Positions 23,663-32,483 of a stretch of 64,000 bases of DNA are shown piece by piece. The notes beneath the pieces are model-generated. The model worked only from the letters and a program-made list of their open reading frames with translations. It did no database searches and had not been told where the DNA came from. Origin of the DNA: JAIPAN01 sp040403555 (GTDB taxonomy: Bacteria; Bacteroidota; Bacteroidia; Sphingobacteriales; Sphingobacteriaceae); assembly GCA_040403555.1 (NCBI GenBank), contig JBBAKN010000003.1, forward strand, positions 372,001-436,000, read 5' to 3'. Position 1 is the first letter of the stretch; each line of letters begins with the position of its first letter. The translations under genes and the position numbers were made by a program.

Positions 23663-24463
23663 TTATTTTAGTACCAAGCTGTAAAGTTCGGAGAGCATTA
23701 CCACTATACCCATACAGCAAACAAACCATCCAAAATATTTTTTTAACAGCGTATCAGGGAGCCTTGCAGAAAGCACCACTCCTATGAAAAGCCCCAACAG
23801 GGCTAGGAAAATAAGCGAAGCAGCAAATATCCAATCTAATTGTACATGTCCCCAGTCGCCAACAACACCTACCATAGAGTTTAAGGCAATAATAAGCAAG
23901 GAAGTACCCACCGCTTTTTTCATAGGGAGTTGTACCACTAAAACCAAAGCAGGTATGAGCACAAAACCTCCTCCTGCACCTAAAAATCCAGTAATTAAAC
24001 CGGCGCCAATGCCGTAAAGCAAAAGTTTAAGTACGGATGCCGGAGCATTAGTAAGCCTTTGGGCAGTAGACTGCGCTCGTATCATAAAATAAGCCGCCAC
24101 CAACATTAATAGCGAAAAAACCAACATGGTAGCCTCTGATTTGTGAACTACTAGCCCCTGTATACCAAACAACTCGGATGGAATGACCGGCAAAATAAAA
24201 TGGCGGATTAAAAACACGGTAAGCATAGAACTTAAGCCGAAAGAGAAGGCCACGGGAAGATTTACCAATTGCTTTTGATAATTTTTAAAAGCACCCACCG
24301 AAGTAGTGGCGGCAATAATCACTAATGAATAGGCTGTAGCTAAACTTGCATCTATACCAAATAGATACACCAACACCGGCACCGTTAAAATAGAACCTCC
24401 ACCACCTACCAAACCCAACAAAAGACCAATGCCTATGGCCGCTATATATCCTAAAATTTCCAT
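23663..24463 (-). CDS. TauE/SafE-family sulfite exporter
   Basis: A 266-residue membrane protein with about eight hydrophobic segments and the duplicated family motif GLVGGGGSILTVPVLVYLFG (N-terminal) and GFLGAGGGFVLIPALVLVV (central). Proteins of this family export sulfite, sulfoacetate or similar organosulfur anions. It is followed on the same strand by the MBL-rhodanese gene, which fits a shared role in sulfur handling. An inverted repeat (24500-24519) and a -7 box (24480-24487) lie upstream. Confidence 0.9.
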   Translation of the reverse strand: MEILGYIAAIGIGLLLGLVGGGGSILTVPVLVYLFGIDASLATAYSLVIIAATTSVGAFKNYQKQLVNLPVAFSFGLSSMLTVFLIRHFILPVIPSELFGIQGLVVHKSEATMLVFSLLMLVAAYFMIRAQSTAQRLTNAPASVLKLLLYGIGAGLITGFLGAGGGFVLIPALVLVVQLPMKKAVGTSLLIIALNSMVGVVGDWGHVQLDWIFAASLIFLALLGLFIGVVLSARLPDTLLKKYFGWFVCCMGIVVMLSELYSLVLK

Positions 24464-24479
24464 GGTGAATTTAAATCAA

Positions 24480-24519
24480 CAAAAATATTGAACGAAACCA
24501 TCAGAACTTTAAATCTGAT
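24480..24519 (-). promoter_or_regulatory. -7 box and inverted repeat upstream of the TauE gene
   Basis: TATTTTTG on the minus strand (24487-24480) fits the -7 consensus 17 bases before the ATG. Upstream, ATCAGA (24500-24505) and TCTGAT (24514-24519) form a 6-base inverted repeat with an 8-base spacer, overlapping where a -33 element would be; no TTG is present there. A regulator bound at the repeat could replace or block the -33 contact. Confidence 0.4.
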
Positions 24520-24557
24520 TATTTTGGATAAATATCCTAAAATTAGCCGTATAAAAA

Positions 24558-24581
24558 AAGCCACCCAGTTATAGGTGGCTT
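24558..24581 (-). terminator. Intrinsic terminator of the DUF2490 gene
   Basis: AAGCCACC (24558-24565) and GGTGGCTT (24574-24581) pair across an 8-base loop. Read on the minus strand the stem is followed by a run of T, so it terminates the gene ending at 24609. Confidence 0.85.
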
Positions 24582-24608
24582 CTGTTGATAAATAAAAAAC
24601 AAACAAAC

Positions 24609-25346
24609 CTAAAAAGAAAATTGTGCAGCGCCTATGAAACCAGAATTATGTTGCATAACTACGCTGTTGTTTGCAAGCGGTTTACCTTGCTGTAAAATTT
24701 GGTACAAATAACCAAGTTCAAACTTGATTTTTTTAGAAGCACTATAACCCAGCAGTACCGAAAAACGGTTCTGATCGAAAATATTGGCACCCAATTGTTT
24801 GCCTGCACCTATAAACACTTCATTAGCTACCGCAGCAAAAACCTGATTATTTGCTTTAGTTAAAAGCGGTTTTTGGGCTCTAAATTGGTAGCGAATTCTG
24901 TTGAGGTACACCCACTGAGTGGCTTGGGTGCTCGATAATTTTGCCAACCAACGTTGCTCCAACCTAAACCGGTGTTGAATTGACCATGTAGCAATTGGTT
25001 GCTTAAAGGTAATTTGCTCATAGATGCGATGTTCGGGAAAAGCGCCATCTGCAGCAATTGGATAATCGCCGTAGGCATATGTTTTCACAAAACCATAGCC
25101 AGCATGCACATTCACATCGGGATGCATTTTATAGGTTAGTCCCAAGCGAAGTAAGCGCTGCTGAGGTGAAGCGATGTCGCCCACCTGACGCCATTGCTGT
25201 TCTGCATACAAGGCCCACTTCGGATGAATGGCTACATTAGCTACTGTTTGGAGCCAATATATAGTATTATCATCTTGCGTACGACTATACTGAGCATGCA
25301 GTGAATGGGTGCAAAACAGCATTAAAAAGAGTATACATTTTTTCAT
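24609..25346 (-). CDS. DUF2490 domain-containing protein
   Basis: A 245-residue protein with a signal peptide (LFLMLFCTHSLHA) and alternating beta strands with YWLQTVANVAIHPKWALYAEQQWR and RFRLEQRW, ending in aromatic FSF. This is the pattern of the DUF2490 family, small outer-membrane barrel proteins of unknown function. It is flanked by terminators on both sides, so it is transcribed alone, directly downstream of the carbonic anhydrase gene. Confidence 0.85.
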   Translation of the reverse strand: MKKCILFLMLFCTHSLHAQYSRTQDDNTIYWLQTVANVAIHPKWALYAEQQWRQVGDIASPQQRLLRLGLTYKMHPDVNVHAGYGFVKTYAYGDYPIAADGAFPEHRIYEQITFKQPIATWSIQHRFRLEQRWLAKLSSTQATQWVYLNRIRYQFRAQKPLLTKANNQVFAAVANEVFIGAGKQLGANIFDQNRFSVLLGYSASKKIKFELGYLYQILQQGKPLANNSVVMQHNSGFIGAAQFSF

Positions 25347-25355
25347 AAAAAATAA

Positions 25356-25383
25356 ATAGCCGCTCCTAATTCAGAGCGACTAT
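25356..25383 (-). terminator. Intrinsic terminator of the carbonic anhydrase gene
   Basis: ATAGCCGCTC (25356-25365) pairs with GAGCGACTAT (25374-25383), one G-U pair, 8-base loop. On the minus strand it is followed by TTATTTTTT. It lies 13 bases after the carbonic anhydrase stop. Confidence 0.8.
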
Positions 25384-25396
25384 AGCTATTCAATAG

Positions 25397-26038
25397 TTAA
25401 TTTAAGCGAAGCGTATGTTCGTAGAACTCTACAAGGCCTGTTTCTACGTTGTACATGGCACCACATATACCAATTTCGCCTTTATCTATCATCTCTTTTA
25501 GAATAGGGCTTTTAGCTTGAATTTCACCTACCGCTTCTTCCACATTAATTTTGGCCACGTTTTCTACAAAAATAGCATTCGATGAATCTCTATTTAGGGT
25601 AGTTTGTGTTTCGCAGCTTACCGCCGGTTGCAATTTGGCTAAAAGGGTGGTTAAATTCCCAAGTTCTACATGGTCGCAAGCACCTTTTACGGCTCCGCAT
25701 TTGGTATGGCCCAATACCACTATAAATTTAGAGCCCGCTACTTTGCAGGCAAACTCCATGCTGCCCAAAATATCTTCGTTTACAATATTTCCGGCAATGC
25801 GCACACTGAAAATATCGCCCAAGCCTTGGTCAAAAACCAATTCGGCTGAGGTACGGCTATCAATACAGCTTAAAACCACCGCAAAAGGCCATTGCCCATC
25901 GCGGGTTTCGTTTACTTGTTGCAATAAATTGCGGTTAAATTTAAGGTTGCTTACAAAGCGTTCGTTGCCCTCTTTTAAAATGGATAATGCCATTTCGGGC
26001 GTCATAGATGTTTGTGATTCTTTATTGTGAGTTCTCAT
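25397..26038 (-). CDS. Beta-class carbonic anhydrase
   Basis: A 213-residue enzyme converting CO2 and water to bicarbonate. Zinc ligands are Cys58, His111 and Cys114 and the gating Asp60/Arg62 pair is in SCIDSRTS; VVLGHTKCGAVKGACD is the second metal block. There is no signal peptide, so it is cytosolic. Its start is 20 bases after the stop of the SulP transporter gene on the same strand. The pair is a common arrangement and suggests supply of bicarbonate. Confidence 0.95.
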   Translation of the reverse strand: MRTHNKESQTSMTPEMALSILKEGNERFVSNLKFNRNLLQQVNETRDGQWPFAVVLSCIDSRTSAELVFDQGLGDIFSVRIAGNIVNEDILGSMEFACKVAGSKFIVVLGHTKCGAVKGACDHVELGNLTTLLAKLQPAVSCETQTTLNRDSSNAIFVENVAKINVEEAVGEIQAKSPILKEMIDKGEIGICGAMYNVETGLVEFYEHTLRLN

Positions 26039-26058
26039 AATTTTAAATTTTAAATTGA

Positions 26059-27696
26059 TTAACGTTTTTTTGTTGATTTCACCGGCTCAAACAAGTTTAC
26101 TGCTGGGTAAGCCGGGAGGTATTCTTTAATAGATTGTACATTATCGGTATTGGTTATACCATAGCGGTTTTTAAAGCCTACAGTTTTACAATCGATGTTT
26201 TTTTGTTTCGCTTGTACGCTGGTAAAATCGCGAATAAGCTCCAACACATCGTGGTCTATGTAATGTGCATCTTGCGCATCTATAACCACCCTGCTATTTT
26301 CTGGTAAATGATCTAGGGTTAGTTTAATACTGGCTTTGTTTAAAAAAGAAACTTCTTCAGCTAGGTGAATTAAAATCACATCGCCTTCATGGTGGTTCTC
26401 TTTATGGAAATAATAAGAATTCTTATAATTACCATATAAAAGCGCTAAAACACTTACTACTAAACCTATACCCACACCGGTTAATAAATCGGTAAAAACA
26501 ATGAATATTACCGTTACCATAAACGGCACCCATTGATATTTACCCAAACTAAACATTTGTTTAAATAGTGCAGGGTTACATAATTTATAGCCCGTAACCA
26601 ATAAAATACTGGCTAAAGCTGCCAATGGAATTTTATTGAGTACGGTCGGAATTAAGCTTACGCAAATCAATAGCAATAAACCATGAATAATGGTAGATAG
26701 CTTAGATTGTGCATTGGCATTTAAATTAGCCGAACTGCGTACAATTACACTCGTAATGGGCAATCCGCCTAATAAACCCGAGGTCATGTTTCCAATACCT
26801 TGGGCTACTAACTCTCTATTGGTAGAGGTAACCCGCTTTTGCGGATCTAGTTTATCTACCGCTTCTATACATAAAAGCGTTTCTATGGAAGCTACAGCTG
26901 CTAGCGTTAAGGCCACCAAATAAACTTGAGGGTTGCTTAACTGTGAAAAATCGGGGAAGGTGAAGAAACCCAAAAAATCAGACAAAGAAGCTGCAACGGG
27001 TACATTTACTAAATGATCGCCACTAATAGCCAGACTGCTGCCGGTGCTTACAAACACTTGATTTAGACCCAAAGCCACTAAAACGGCAACTAGAGCACCC
27101 GGAAGTAATTTTAAGCGTTTTTTAACAAAAGGCTGTTCAAACAGTATCAGTATGCTCAAACACAAAAACGCTATTAAGCTTGCACCCAAGTCAATTTTAC
27201 TTATGGCCATTAAAATTTCCGAAAAGGTATTCTGACCATCCGCTTGCAAAAAGGTTAAATCACCTTCTGCGTCTTTATCGTAGCCAAAAGCATGGGGTAT
27301 TTGCTTTAAAATAATGATGATACCGATTGCGGTTAAAAGGCCTTTTATGACACTAGAGGGGAAATAATTGGCAACAGCACCTGCTTTTAAAAAGCCTAAA
27401 ATCAATTGAAATAAACCAGCAAAAACTACGGCCAATAAAAAAGTTTCAAATGCACCCAATTGGGTAATAGATGCCAATACCACAGCCGCTAAACCAGCTG
27501 CAGGGCCACTTACACTTAATTGAGAGTTACTGAGGGCTCCTACTAAAATACCCCCCACAATTCCTGCAATCATTCCAGAAAAAAACGGGGCACCAGAAGC
27601 CAAAGCAATACCTAAACATAAAGGTACGGCTACTAAAAATACGACGATACCCGCAGGTAAATCGCTCTTTAGTTGAGCAAAAGAAAATTTGTTCAT
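26059..27696 (-). CDS. SulP-family anion transporter with STAS domain
   Basis: A 545-residue protein with about ten to twelve membrane helices (SGPAAGLAAVVLASI and GNMTSGLLGGLPITSVIVRSSANLNANAQSK are typical SulP blocks) and a C-terminal STAS domain (about residues 440-530, VVIDAQDAHYIDHD). SulP members carry sulfate, bicarbonate or other anions with Na+ or H+. Co-location with carbonic anhydrase makes bicarbonate the likeliest substrate; sulfate cannot be excluded. A small membrane protein gene precedes it by 63 bases. Confidence 0.93.
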   Translation of the reverse strand: MNKFSFAQLKSDLPAGIVVFLVAVPLCLGIALASGAPFFSGMIAGIVGGILVGALSNSQLSVSGPAAGLAAVVLASITQLGAFETFLLAVVFAGLFQLILGFLKAGAVANYFPSSVIKGLLTAIGIIIILKQIPHAFGYDKDAEGDLTFLQADGQNTFSEILMAISKIDLGASLIAFLCLSILILFEQPFVKKRLKLLPGALVAVLVALGLNQVFVSTGSSLAISGDHLVNVPVAASLSDFLGFFTFPDFSQLSNPQVYLVALTLAAVASIETLLCIEAVDKLDPQKRVTSTNRELVAQGIGNMTSGLLGGLPITSVIVRSSANLNANAQSKLSTIIHGLLLLICVSLIPTVLNKIPLAALASILLVTGYKLCNPALFKQMFSLGKYQWVPFMVTVIFIVFTDLLTGVGIGLVVSVLALLYGNYKNSYYFHKENHHEGDVILIHLAEEVSFLNKASIKLTLDHLPENSRVVIDAQDAHYIDHDVLELIRDFTSVQAKQKNIDCKTVGFKNRYGITNTDNVQSIKEYLPAYPAVNLFEPVKSTKKR

Positions 27697-27759
27697 AATA
27701 AAATTTAAATTTTGGGTTTAATCAATACATACGCCTCTTGGCGTATAAAAAAAGGTCGA

Positions 27760-28092
27760 TTAAACCAACTCTGGAGGTAATTCGGGGAGCGTAGAATAAC
27801 CAGGATGGCTATCGGTATTGCATGTTGGATGACTGTGCGCATAGCGTATTTCAGCTATGAAAAAAGAATCCGTTTCTACGTAAAACAAGTTTGTGTTTAG
27901 CTCTTTCTCTTTGGCAGAATTCTCCTTTTCAGCAGCTTCTTTTTCGGAGCTAGTCTGACTGTCGGCAACATATTCAAAGGAACTATCTTCTTTTAATGAA
28001 GCAAATAAAGGTTCTACCACACCTAATGTAAAGATGAGTAAAAGAATATGAGCTGCTAGGTAAACCAAACGTTGTTTCACGAGTACAAACAT
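27760..28092 (-). CDS. Small single-helix membrane protein near SulP, unknown
   Basis: A 110-residue protein from the ATG at 28092; a TTG eight codons upstream is a less likely start. Residues 5-28 form one hydrophobic helix (VYLAAHILLLIFTLGVV), then a Ser/Glu/Lys-rich segment with several KE repeats, and a C-terminal region with several His and PELPPELV. I do not recognise a family. It may be a partner of the SulP/carbonic anhydrase pair (same strand, 63 bases upstream of SulP). Confidence 0.6.
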   Translation of the reverse strand: MFVLVKQRLVYLAAHILLLIFTLGVVEPLFASLKEDSSFEYVADSQTSSEKEAAEKENSAKEKELNTNLFYVETDSFFIAEIRYAHSHPTCNTDSHPGYSTLPELPPELV

Positions 28093-28146
28093 AGAGTTGG
28101 ATAGCTGAGTGGACAAATCCCAATTGTAAAAAAAATGTCAATAAAA

Positions 28147-28171
28147 AAGGCTTACCGTTTTGGTAAGCCTT
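28147..28171 (-). terminator. Intrinsic terminator of the tRNA-Ala gene
   Basis: AAGGCTTACC (28147-28156) pairs with GGTAAGCCTT (28162-28171), 5-base loop, with TTTTTTAT on the minus strand after the stem. It lies immediately after the tRNA 3' end. Confidence 0.85.
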
Positions 28172-28173
28172 TG

Positions 28174-28247
28174 TGGAGAATATCGGATTCGAACCGATCA
28201 CCTCTTCACTGCCAGCGAAGCGCTCTAGCCAAATGAGCTAATCCCCC
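28174..28247 (-). tRNA. tRNA-Ala(GGC)
   Basis: Read on the minus strand: acceptor GGGGGAU pairs with AUUCUCC (two G-U pairs), D-stem GCUC/GAGC, anticodon stem CUUCG/UGAAG with loop CUGGCAG (U33, anticodon GGC, A37) and T-arm AUCGG-UUCGAAU-CCGAU. The discriminator base is A and CCA is not encoded. It decodes GCC/GCU alanine codons. A terminator follows directly and lpxB lies upstream on the same strand (27 bases). Confidence 0.95.
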
Positions 28248-28274
28248 TTAGATTTGGACTACAATTTTCGGCAA

Positions 28275-29390
28275 TTAATTTGATTTGAGCAAATATTTCT
28301 GCACCAGCTTTGCGGTACGCTCTGAAGCACCTGCAGGTCCTACACGTTTTGCTAAAACTTCATAATCAGTTAGCATTTGAGCTCTTTGCGGTGTATCGCT
28401 TAGCAAAGGTGCTAATTGTGCGGCAATTTCTGTAGGGTTACAATCTTCTTGAATAAGCTCTTTCACCACTTGTTTATCGAGAATCAAATTAACCAAGGAT
28501 ATAAACTTGATGTTTACCAAAAGCCGAGCAATAGCTACGGATAAGGTATTCCCTTTGTACAACACCACTTCCGGGCATTTTAATAAAGCTGTTTCCAGGG
28601 TAGCCGTACCCGAAGTAACCAAGGCTGCCTCGGCATTTAACAATAAATCGTAGGTGGCATTGGTAATGATTTTAATTTTTCGATTGCCCAAATACGGAGC
28701 ATAGTCGGCTTGGCTAAGCATGGGTGCACCGGCCAATACGCATTCGTAGTCGGGGAATACATCGCTGGCGGCCAACATATCGGGTAATACGTGTTTCAGC
28801 TCCATTTTACGACTGCCAGGCAATAAGGCAATAATTGGTTTTTCGGAAAGCTGATGCGTTTTTCGGAAATTTTTATCGGCTTTATGCGCACCAATGGCGT
28901 CCATAAGTGGGTTGCCCACATAATCTACCTCCATGCCCCAGGTTTTGTAAAAATCAACCTCAAAAGGTAAAATGCAGAACAAATGGTCTACCACTTTTTT
29001 AATTTTGAGCACCCTTTTCTGGTTCCATGCCCACACTTTTGGGGAGATGTAAAAGAACACTGGAATGCCTTTTTCTTTAGCAAATTGTGCAATTTTTAAA
29101 TTGAAACCGGGAAAATCAATAAGAATAAGGGCATCGGGCCGATAGGCCAAAACGGCTTCTTTGGCTAGCTTTATATTTTTAAAAATAGTGCCCAAATTGG
29201 CTACAACTTCTACAAAACCCATAAAGGCCAATTCCGAACAATGTTTATCTAAAACGGCACCCTCTTTTTGCATTAAATCGCCACCAAAGCCACGAAACTC
29301 GGCTTGGGCATCTTCTTGCTTTAAGGCTTTAATTAGGTTGGCCCCGTGCAAATCGCCGGAAGCTTCGCCTGCTATTAGATAGTATTTCAT
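28275..29390 (-). CDS. lpxB: Lipid-A-disaccharide synthase
   Basis: A 371-residue GT19 glycosyltransferase that condenses UDP-2,3-diacylglucosamine with lipid X in lipid A synthesis. It begins YLIAGEASGDLHGANLIKAL (the family N-terminus), with FYISPKVWAWNQKRV, LPGSRKMEL and TSGTATLETAL blocks. Peripheral inner-membrane protein. The ATG overlaps the stop of the small membrane protein gene by 4 bases (ATGA), so the two are translationally coupled, in a surE-(small protein)-lpxB operon. Confidence 0.96.
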   Translation of the reverse strand: MKYYLIAGEASGDLHGANLIKALKQEDAQAEFRGFGGDLMQKEGAVLDKHCSELAFMGFVEVVANLGTIFKNIKLAKEAVLAYRPDALILIDFPGFNLKIAQFAKEKGIPVFFYISPKVWAWNQKRVLKIKKVVDHLFCILPFEVDFYKTWGMEVDYVGNPLMDAIGAHKADKNFRKTHQLSEKPIIALLPGSRKMELKHVLPDMLAASDVFPDYECVLAGAPMLSQADYAPYLGNRKIKIITNATYDLLLNAEAALVTSGTATLETALLKCPEVVLYKGNTLSVAIARLLVNIKFISLVNLILDKQVVKELIQEDCNPTEIAAQLAPLLSDTPQRAQMLTDYEVLAKRVGPAGASERTAKLVQKYLLKSN

Positions 29391-29650
29391 AAAGCCTGTT
29401 TACTGAGGTAAAAAACGAGCAGACAAATCACAAAACTGCTGGCTAAGATGCCTCTGGCTAAACGCTCCAAGTGATAGGTATACGCAAAGCGGACAGCAAT
29501 TAAATTGAGGGCAATGGCTGCAAAATAGTATACATCATTGCTTTTTTGTATGGTCCACTGCTGATGGACCAAAAAATTAACCAATAACACTAGCCCTGGT
29601 AAACAAATGCCAGCCAAAATACCGAGTAAAATACTATCCTTCTTGAACAT
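29387..29650 (-). CDS. Small three-helix membrane protein between surE and lpxB
   Basis: An 87-residue hydrophobic protein from the ATG at 29650 (a TTG one codon upstream is less likely). Three helices: ILLGILAGICLPGLVLLVNFLV, YYFAAIALNLIAVRFAYTY and ILASSFVICLLVFYLS. No family is recognised; such short proteins often sit in lpxB operons of Bacteroidota. Its start overlaps the end of surE by 17 bases and its stop overlaps the lpxB start, so it is probably made in step with both. Confidence 0.7.
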   Translation of the reverse strand: MFKKDSILLGILAGICLPGLVLLVNFLVHQQWTIQKSNDVYYFAAIALNLIAVRFAYTYHLERLARGILASSFVICLLVFYLSKQAL

Positions 29651-30410
29651 CAAAATTCCACGTGTTAAGCGTTTCTATGGCATGGTGAGCGGTCATATCA
29701 AATTGTACCGGCACTACCGAGGCAAAGCCCTGCTCTAAAGCATACACATCGGTATCTTCACCCTGATCGTTGTTTTGAAACACGCCGGTTAGCCAATAAT
29801 AATTGCGTTTATAGGGATCTTGGCGTTCGTCAAACTCCTCGGCCCATTTGGCATTTGCCTGACGGCAAATTTTAATTCCTTTTATTTTTTCGGCTTTCGG
29901 GAAGTTCACATTTAGGAGTGTACCCACAGGCAAACCATTGGCCAATACTTGCTTGGCTACCGCTTGCACAATGGGTTTTAGCGGACTAAAATCGGCATCG
30001 TAACCAAAATCATCTAAAGAAAACCCTATGGATGGGATACTTTCAATAGCCCCTTCTACGGCCGCCGACATGGTACCCGAATAAATTACATTGATGGAAT
30101 TATTGAGTCCGTGATTGATACCCGAAACGCATAAATCGGGCTTTTTGCCTTTAAATATCTTGTTAACGGCTAATTTCACACAATCTACGGGCGTACCCGA
30201 ACATTTGTACATTTCTACACCGGGGTATATATGCACTTTATCTAAGCGCAAAGGTTTACCAATGGTAATGGCATGCCCCATGCCCGATTGCGGGCTATCG
30301 GGTGCTACCACCGTTACGTCGCCCAAAGGCAACATCATATCTATTAAGGCTTTAATGCCTGGGGCATCAATACCATCGTCGTTTACAACAAGAATTACTG
30401 GTTTTTTCAC
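29634..30410 (-). CDS. surE: 5'/3'-nucleotidase SurE
   Basis: A 258-residue metal-dependent phosphatase of nucleoside monophosphates. The N-terminal metal site is VVNDDGIDAPGI (Asp-Asp pair); GHAITIG, VDCVKLAV and SGINHGLNNSINVIYSGTMSAAVEG follow. The GTG at 30410 is chosen as start because it gives the usual KKPVILVVNDDG N-terminus; the only upstream alternative is a TTG five codons away and no ATG fits. It is 30 bases downstream of the acs stop and shares the operon with lpxB. Confidence 0.94.
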   Translation of the reverse strand: MKKPVILVVNDDGIDAPGIKALIDMMLPLGDVTVVAPDSPQSGMGHAITIGKPLRLDKVHIYPGVEMYKCSGTPVDCVKLAVNKIFKGKKPDLCVSGINHGLNNSINVIYSGTMSAAVEGAIESIPSIGFSLDDFGYDADFSPLKPIVQAVAKQVLANGLPVGTLLNVNFPKAEKIKGIKICRQANAKWAEEFDERQDPYKRNYYWLTGVFQNNDQGEDTDVYALEQGFASVVPVQFDMTAHHAIETLNTWNFDVQEG

Positions 30411-30440
30411 AGAGCTAAAATACAAATAAATGCGGCTGTG

Positions 30441-32354
30441 CTACAAACCCTTTGCTCCGGCTTTAATTTCATCTACCACAGCTGGGTCTAGCAAGGTACT
30501 GGTATCACCCAAATTTTCGGTTTCGCCCTCGGCTATTTTGCGCAAAATGCGTCGCATAATTTTGCCAGAGCGGGTTTTGGGCAAACCTGTTACAAATTGA
30601 ATCTTGTCGGGTTTGGCAATAGCACCGATAATACGGGTAACGGTTTGTAAAATATCTTTTCGGGTTAAATCGTGGTCGTGGATAAAGCTACCTAAAATGA
30701 CATAGGCGTAAATTCCTTGTCCTTTAATATCGTGCGGATAGCCTACTACCGCACTTTCAATCACATCAGCATGCATATTGATGGCATTTTCTACCTCTGC
30801 AGTACCAATACGGTGGCCCGACACATTCATGACGTCATCCACTCGGCCGGTAATGCGGTAGTAACCATCTTCGTCACGCAGGCAACCATCGCCTGTAAAG
30901 TATTTATTTTCGTAGGAACTAAAATACGTGCTGCGGCAACGTTCGTGATCGCCATAGGTGGTACGAATAATGCCCGGCCAAGGAAATTTGATACACAAGT
31001 TTCCTCTTACCCCATTACCTTCTATTTCGTTTCCATTTTCATCTACTAAACAAGGCTGCACACCCGGCAAAGGAAGGCTAGCATAACTTGGCTTGGTTGG
31101 CGTTATACCGGCTATTGGACTAATCATGATCCCTCCGGTTTCGGTTTGCCACCACGTGTCTACAATGGGGCAGTTGCCATTGCCTATTTTTTCGTTGTAC
31201 CAATGCCAAGCCTCTTCGTTTATGGGCTCTCCTACCGAACCTAGTTTGGTTAATGAGCTTAGGTCTTTGCCTTTTAAAGGTTCATCGCCAAAACTCATAA
31301 GCGAACGAATGGCTGTTGGAGCGGTATATAAAATATTTACGTGGTGTTTAGCTACAATATCCCAAAAACGGCCGGCATCTGGCCAAGTCGGAATGCCTTC
31401 GAATAATAAAGAAGTAGCTCCTTGCAATAAGGCCCCATAAAGCAGGTACGAGTGGCCGGTAATCCAACCAATATCGGCGGTGCAAAAAAACACTTCGCCC
31501 GGCTGGTATTGGAACACATTGGCAAAGGTGTAGCCGGTATACACCATGTAGCCTCCGCAGGTATGTACCACGCCTTTGGGTTTTCCTGTAGAACCCGAGG
31601 TATATAAAATAAATAGAGGGTCTTCGGCATCCATGGGTTCGGCCGGGCAAGGCGGATTACCTTGCTTTTCTACTTTATTCACTTCATCTTCCCACCAACA
31701 GTCGCGGTCTTTAATCATCGAAACTGGCGTGCGACTTCTGGTTAGCACAATTACTCGTTTTACCGATGGGCATTGAACCAAGGCATCGTCTACTACGGTT
31801 TTCAAGGGTACTTCTTTGGTTCCTCTAAAACCGCCATCGGCCGTAATAACCATATTGCACTGGGCATCTGTAATACGATCGGCAATAGATTGGGCCGAAA
31901 AGCCACCAAAAACTACCGAATGTATAGCTCCAATGCGTGCACAAGCTAATACTGCAATGGCTAACTCGGGCACCATAGGCATATATATACAAATCCGATC
32001 GCCTTTTTTAGCACCATTATTTTTGAGTACATGGGCAAATTGAGATACTTTAGCATGTAATTCTTTATAGGTTATTTTTATAAAATCTTCTTCCGGATTA
32101 TTGGGTTCCCATAGCAATGCGGTGGCATTAGGAGTAGTGTCAGCATACCGATCGATACAATTCTCGGTGATGTTTAATTTAGCACCCTTAAACCAAGTTG
32201 TATGGGCGGTTTTAAAATCCCATTCCAGTACCGTATCCCACTTTTTTTGCCAACTAAAATTTTCGGCAATTGCTGCCCAAAAAACTTCGGGTTGATCTAC
32301 GCTTTTTTGGTAAACTTTTTTATATTCCTCAAAAGACTTAATTCGTAAATCCAT
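30441..32354 (-). CDS. acs: Acetyl-CoA synthetase
   Basis: A 637-residue AMP-forming ligase making acetyl-CoA from acetate, ATP and CoA. Motifs: FILYTSGSTGKPKGVVHT (P-loop, AMP binding), TWWQTETGG, and C-terminal TGRVDDVMNVSGHRIGTAE with the acetylatable lysine in KTRSGKIMRR. The ATG at 32354 gives the family N-terminus (FEEYKKVYQKSV); the open frame extends 24 codons upstream without supporting features. An 8-base inverted repeat lies 17 bases upstream (32372-32398). The downstream neighbour is surE. Confidence 0.96.
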   Translation of the reverse strand: MDLRIKSFEEYKKVYQKSVDQPEVFWAAIAENFSWQKKWDTVLEWDFKTAHTTWFKGAKLNITENCIDRYADTTPNATALLWEPNNPEEDFIKITYKELHAKVSQFAHVLKNNGAKKGDRICIYMPMVPELAIAVLACARIGAIHSVVFGGFSAQSIADRITDAQCNMVITADGGFRGTKEVPLKTVVDDALVQCPSVKRVIVLTRSRTPVSMIKDRDCWWEDEVNKVEKQGNPPCPAEPMDAEDPLFILYTSGSTGKPKGVVHTCGGYMVYTGYTFANVFQYQPGEVFFCTADIGWITGHSYLLYGALLQGATSLLFEGIPTWPDAGRFWDIVAKHHVNILYTAPTAIRSLMSFGDEPLKGKDLSSLTKLGSVGEPINEEAWHWYNEKIGNGNCPIVDTWWQTETGGIMISPIAGITPTKPSYASLPLPGVQPCLVDENGNEIEGNGVRGNLCIKFPWPGIIRTTYGDHERCRSTYFSSYENKYFTGDGCLRDEDGYYRITGRVDDVMNVSGHRIGTAEVENAINMHADVIESAVVGYPHDIKGQGIYAYVILGSFIHDHDLTRKDILQTVTRIIGAIAKPDKIQFVTGLPKTRSGKIMRRILRKIAEGETENLGDTSTLLDPAVVDEIKAGAKGL

Positions 32355-32371
32355 AATTTTGATACGACAGG

Positions 32372-32398
32372 TATGTTTATTAGCTAAATATAAACATA
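32372..32398. promoter_or_regulatory. Inverted repeat upstream of acs
   Basis: TATGTTTA (32372-32379) and TAAACATA (32391-32398) form perfect 8-base arms with an 11-base spacer that itself contains the palindrome TTAGCTAA. It lies in the acs/rpmB divergent intergenic region, 17 bases from the acs ATG. It may be an operator controlling acs. Confidence 0.4.
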
Positions 32399-32451
32399 TT
32401 CGCCATTTTTGCATATGCCTACACAAGCAAAAGAAATATTCACAAATACGC

Positions 32452-32482
32452 TTGTGATTTAAATAATTAATTTCGATATTTG
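32452..32482 (+). promoter_or_regulatory. Candidate promoter of the rpmB operon
   Basis: TTG (32452-32454), 20-base spacer, then GATATTTG (32475-32482), seven of eight bases of TAnnTTTG. Transcription would start near 32486, about 43 bases before the rpmB ATG. Confidence 0.45.
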
Positions 32483-32483
32483 C

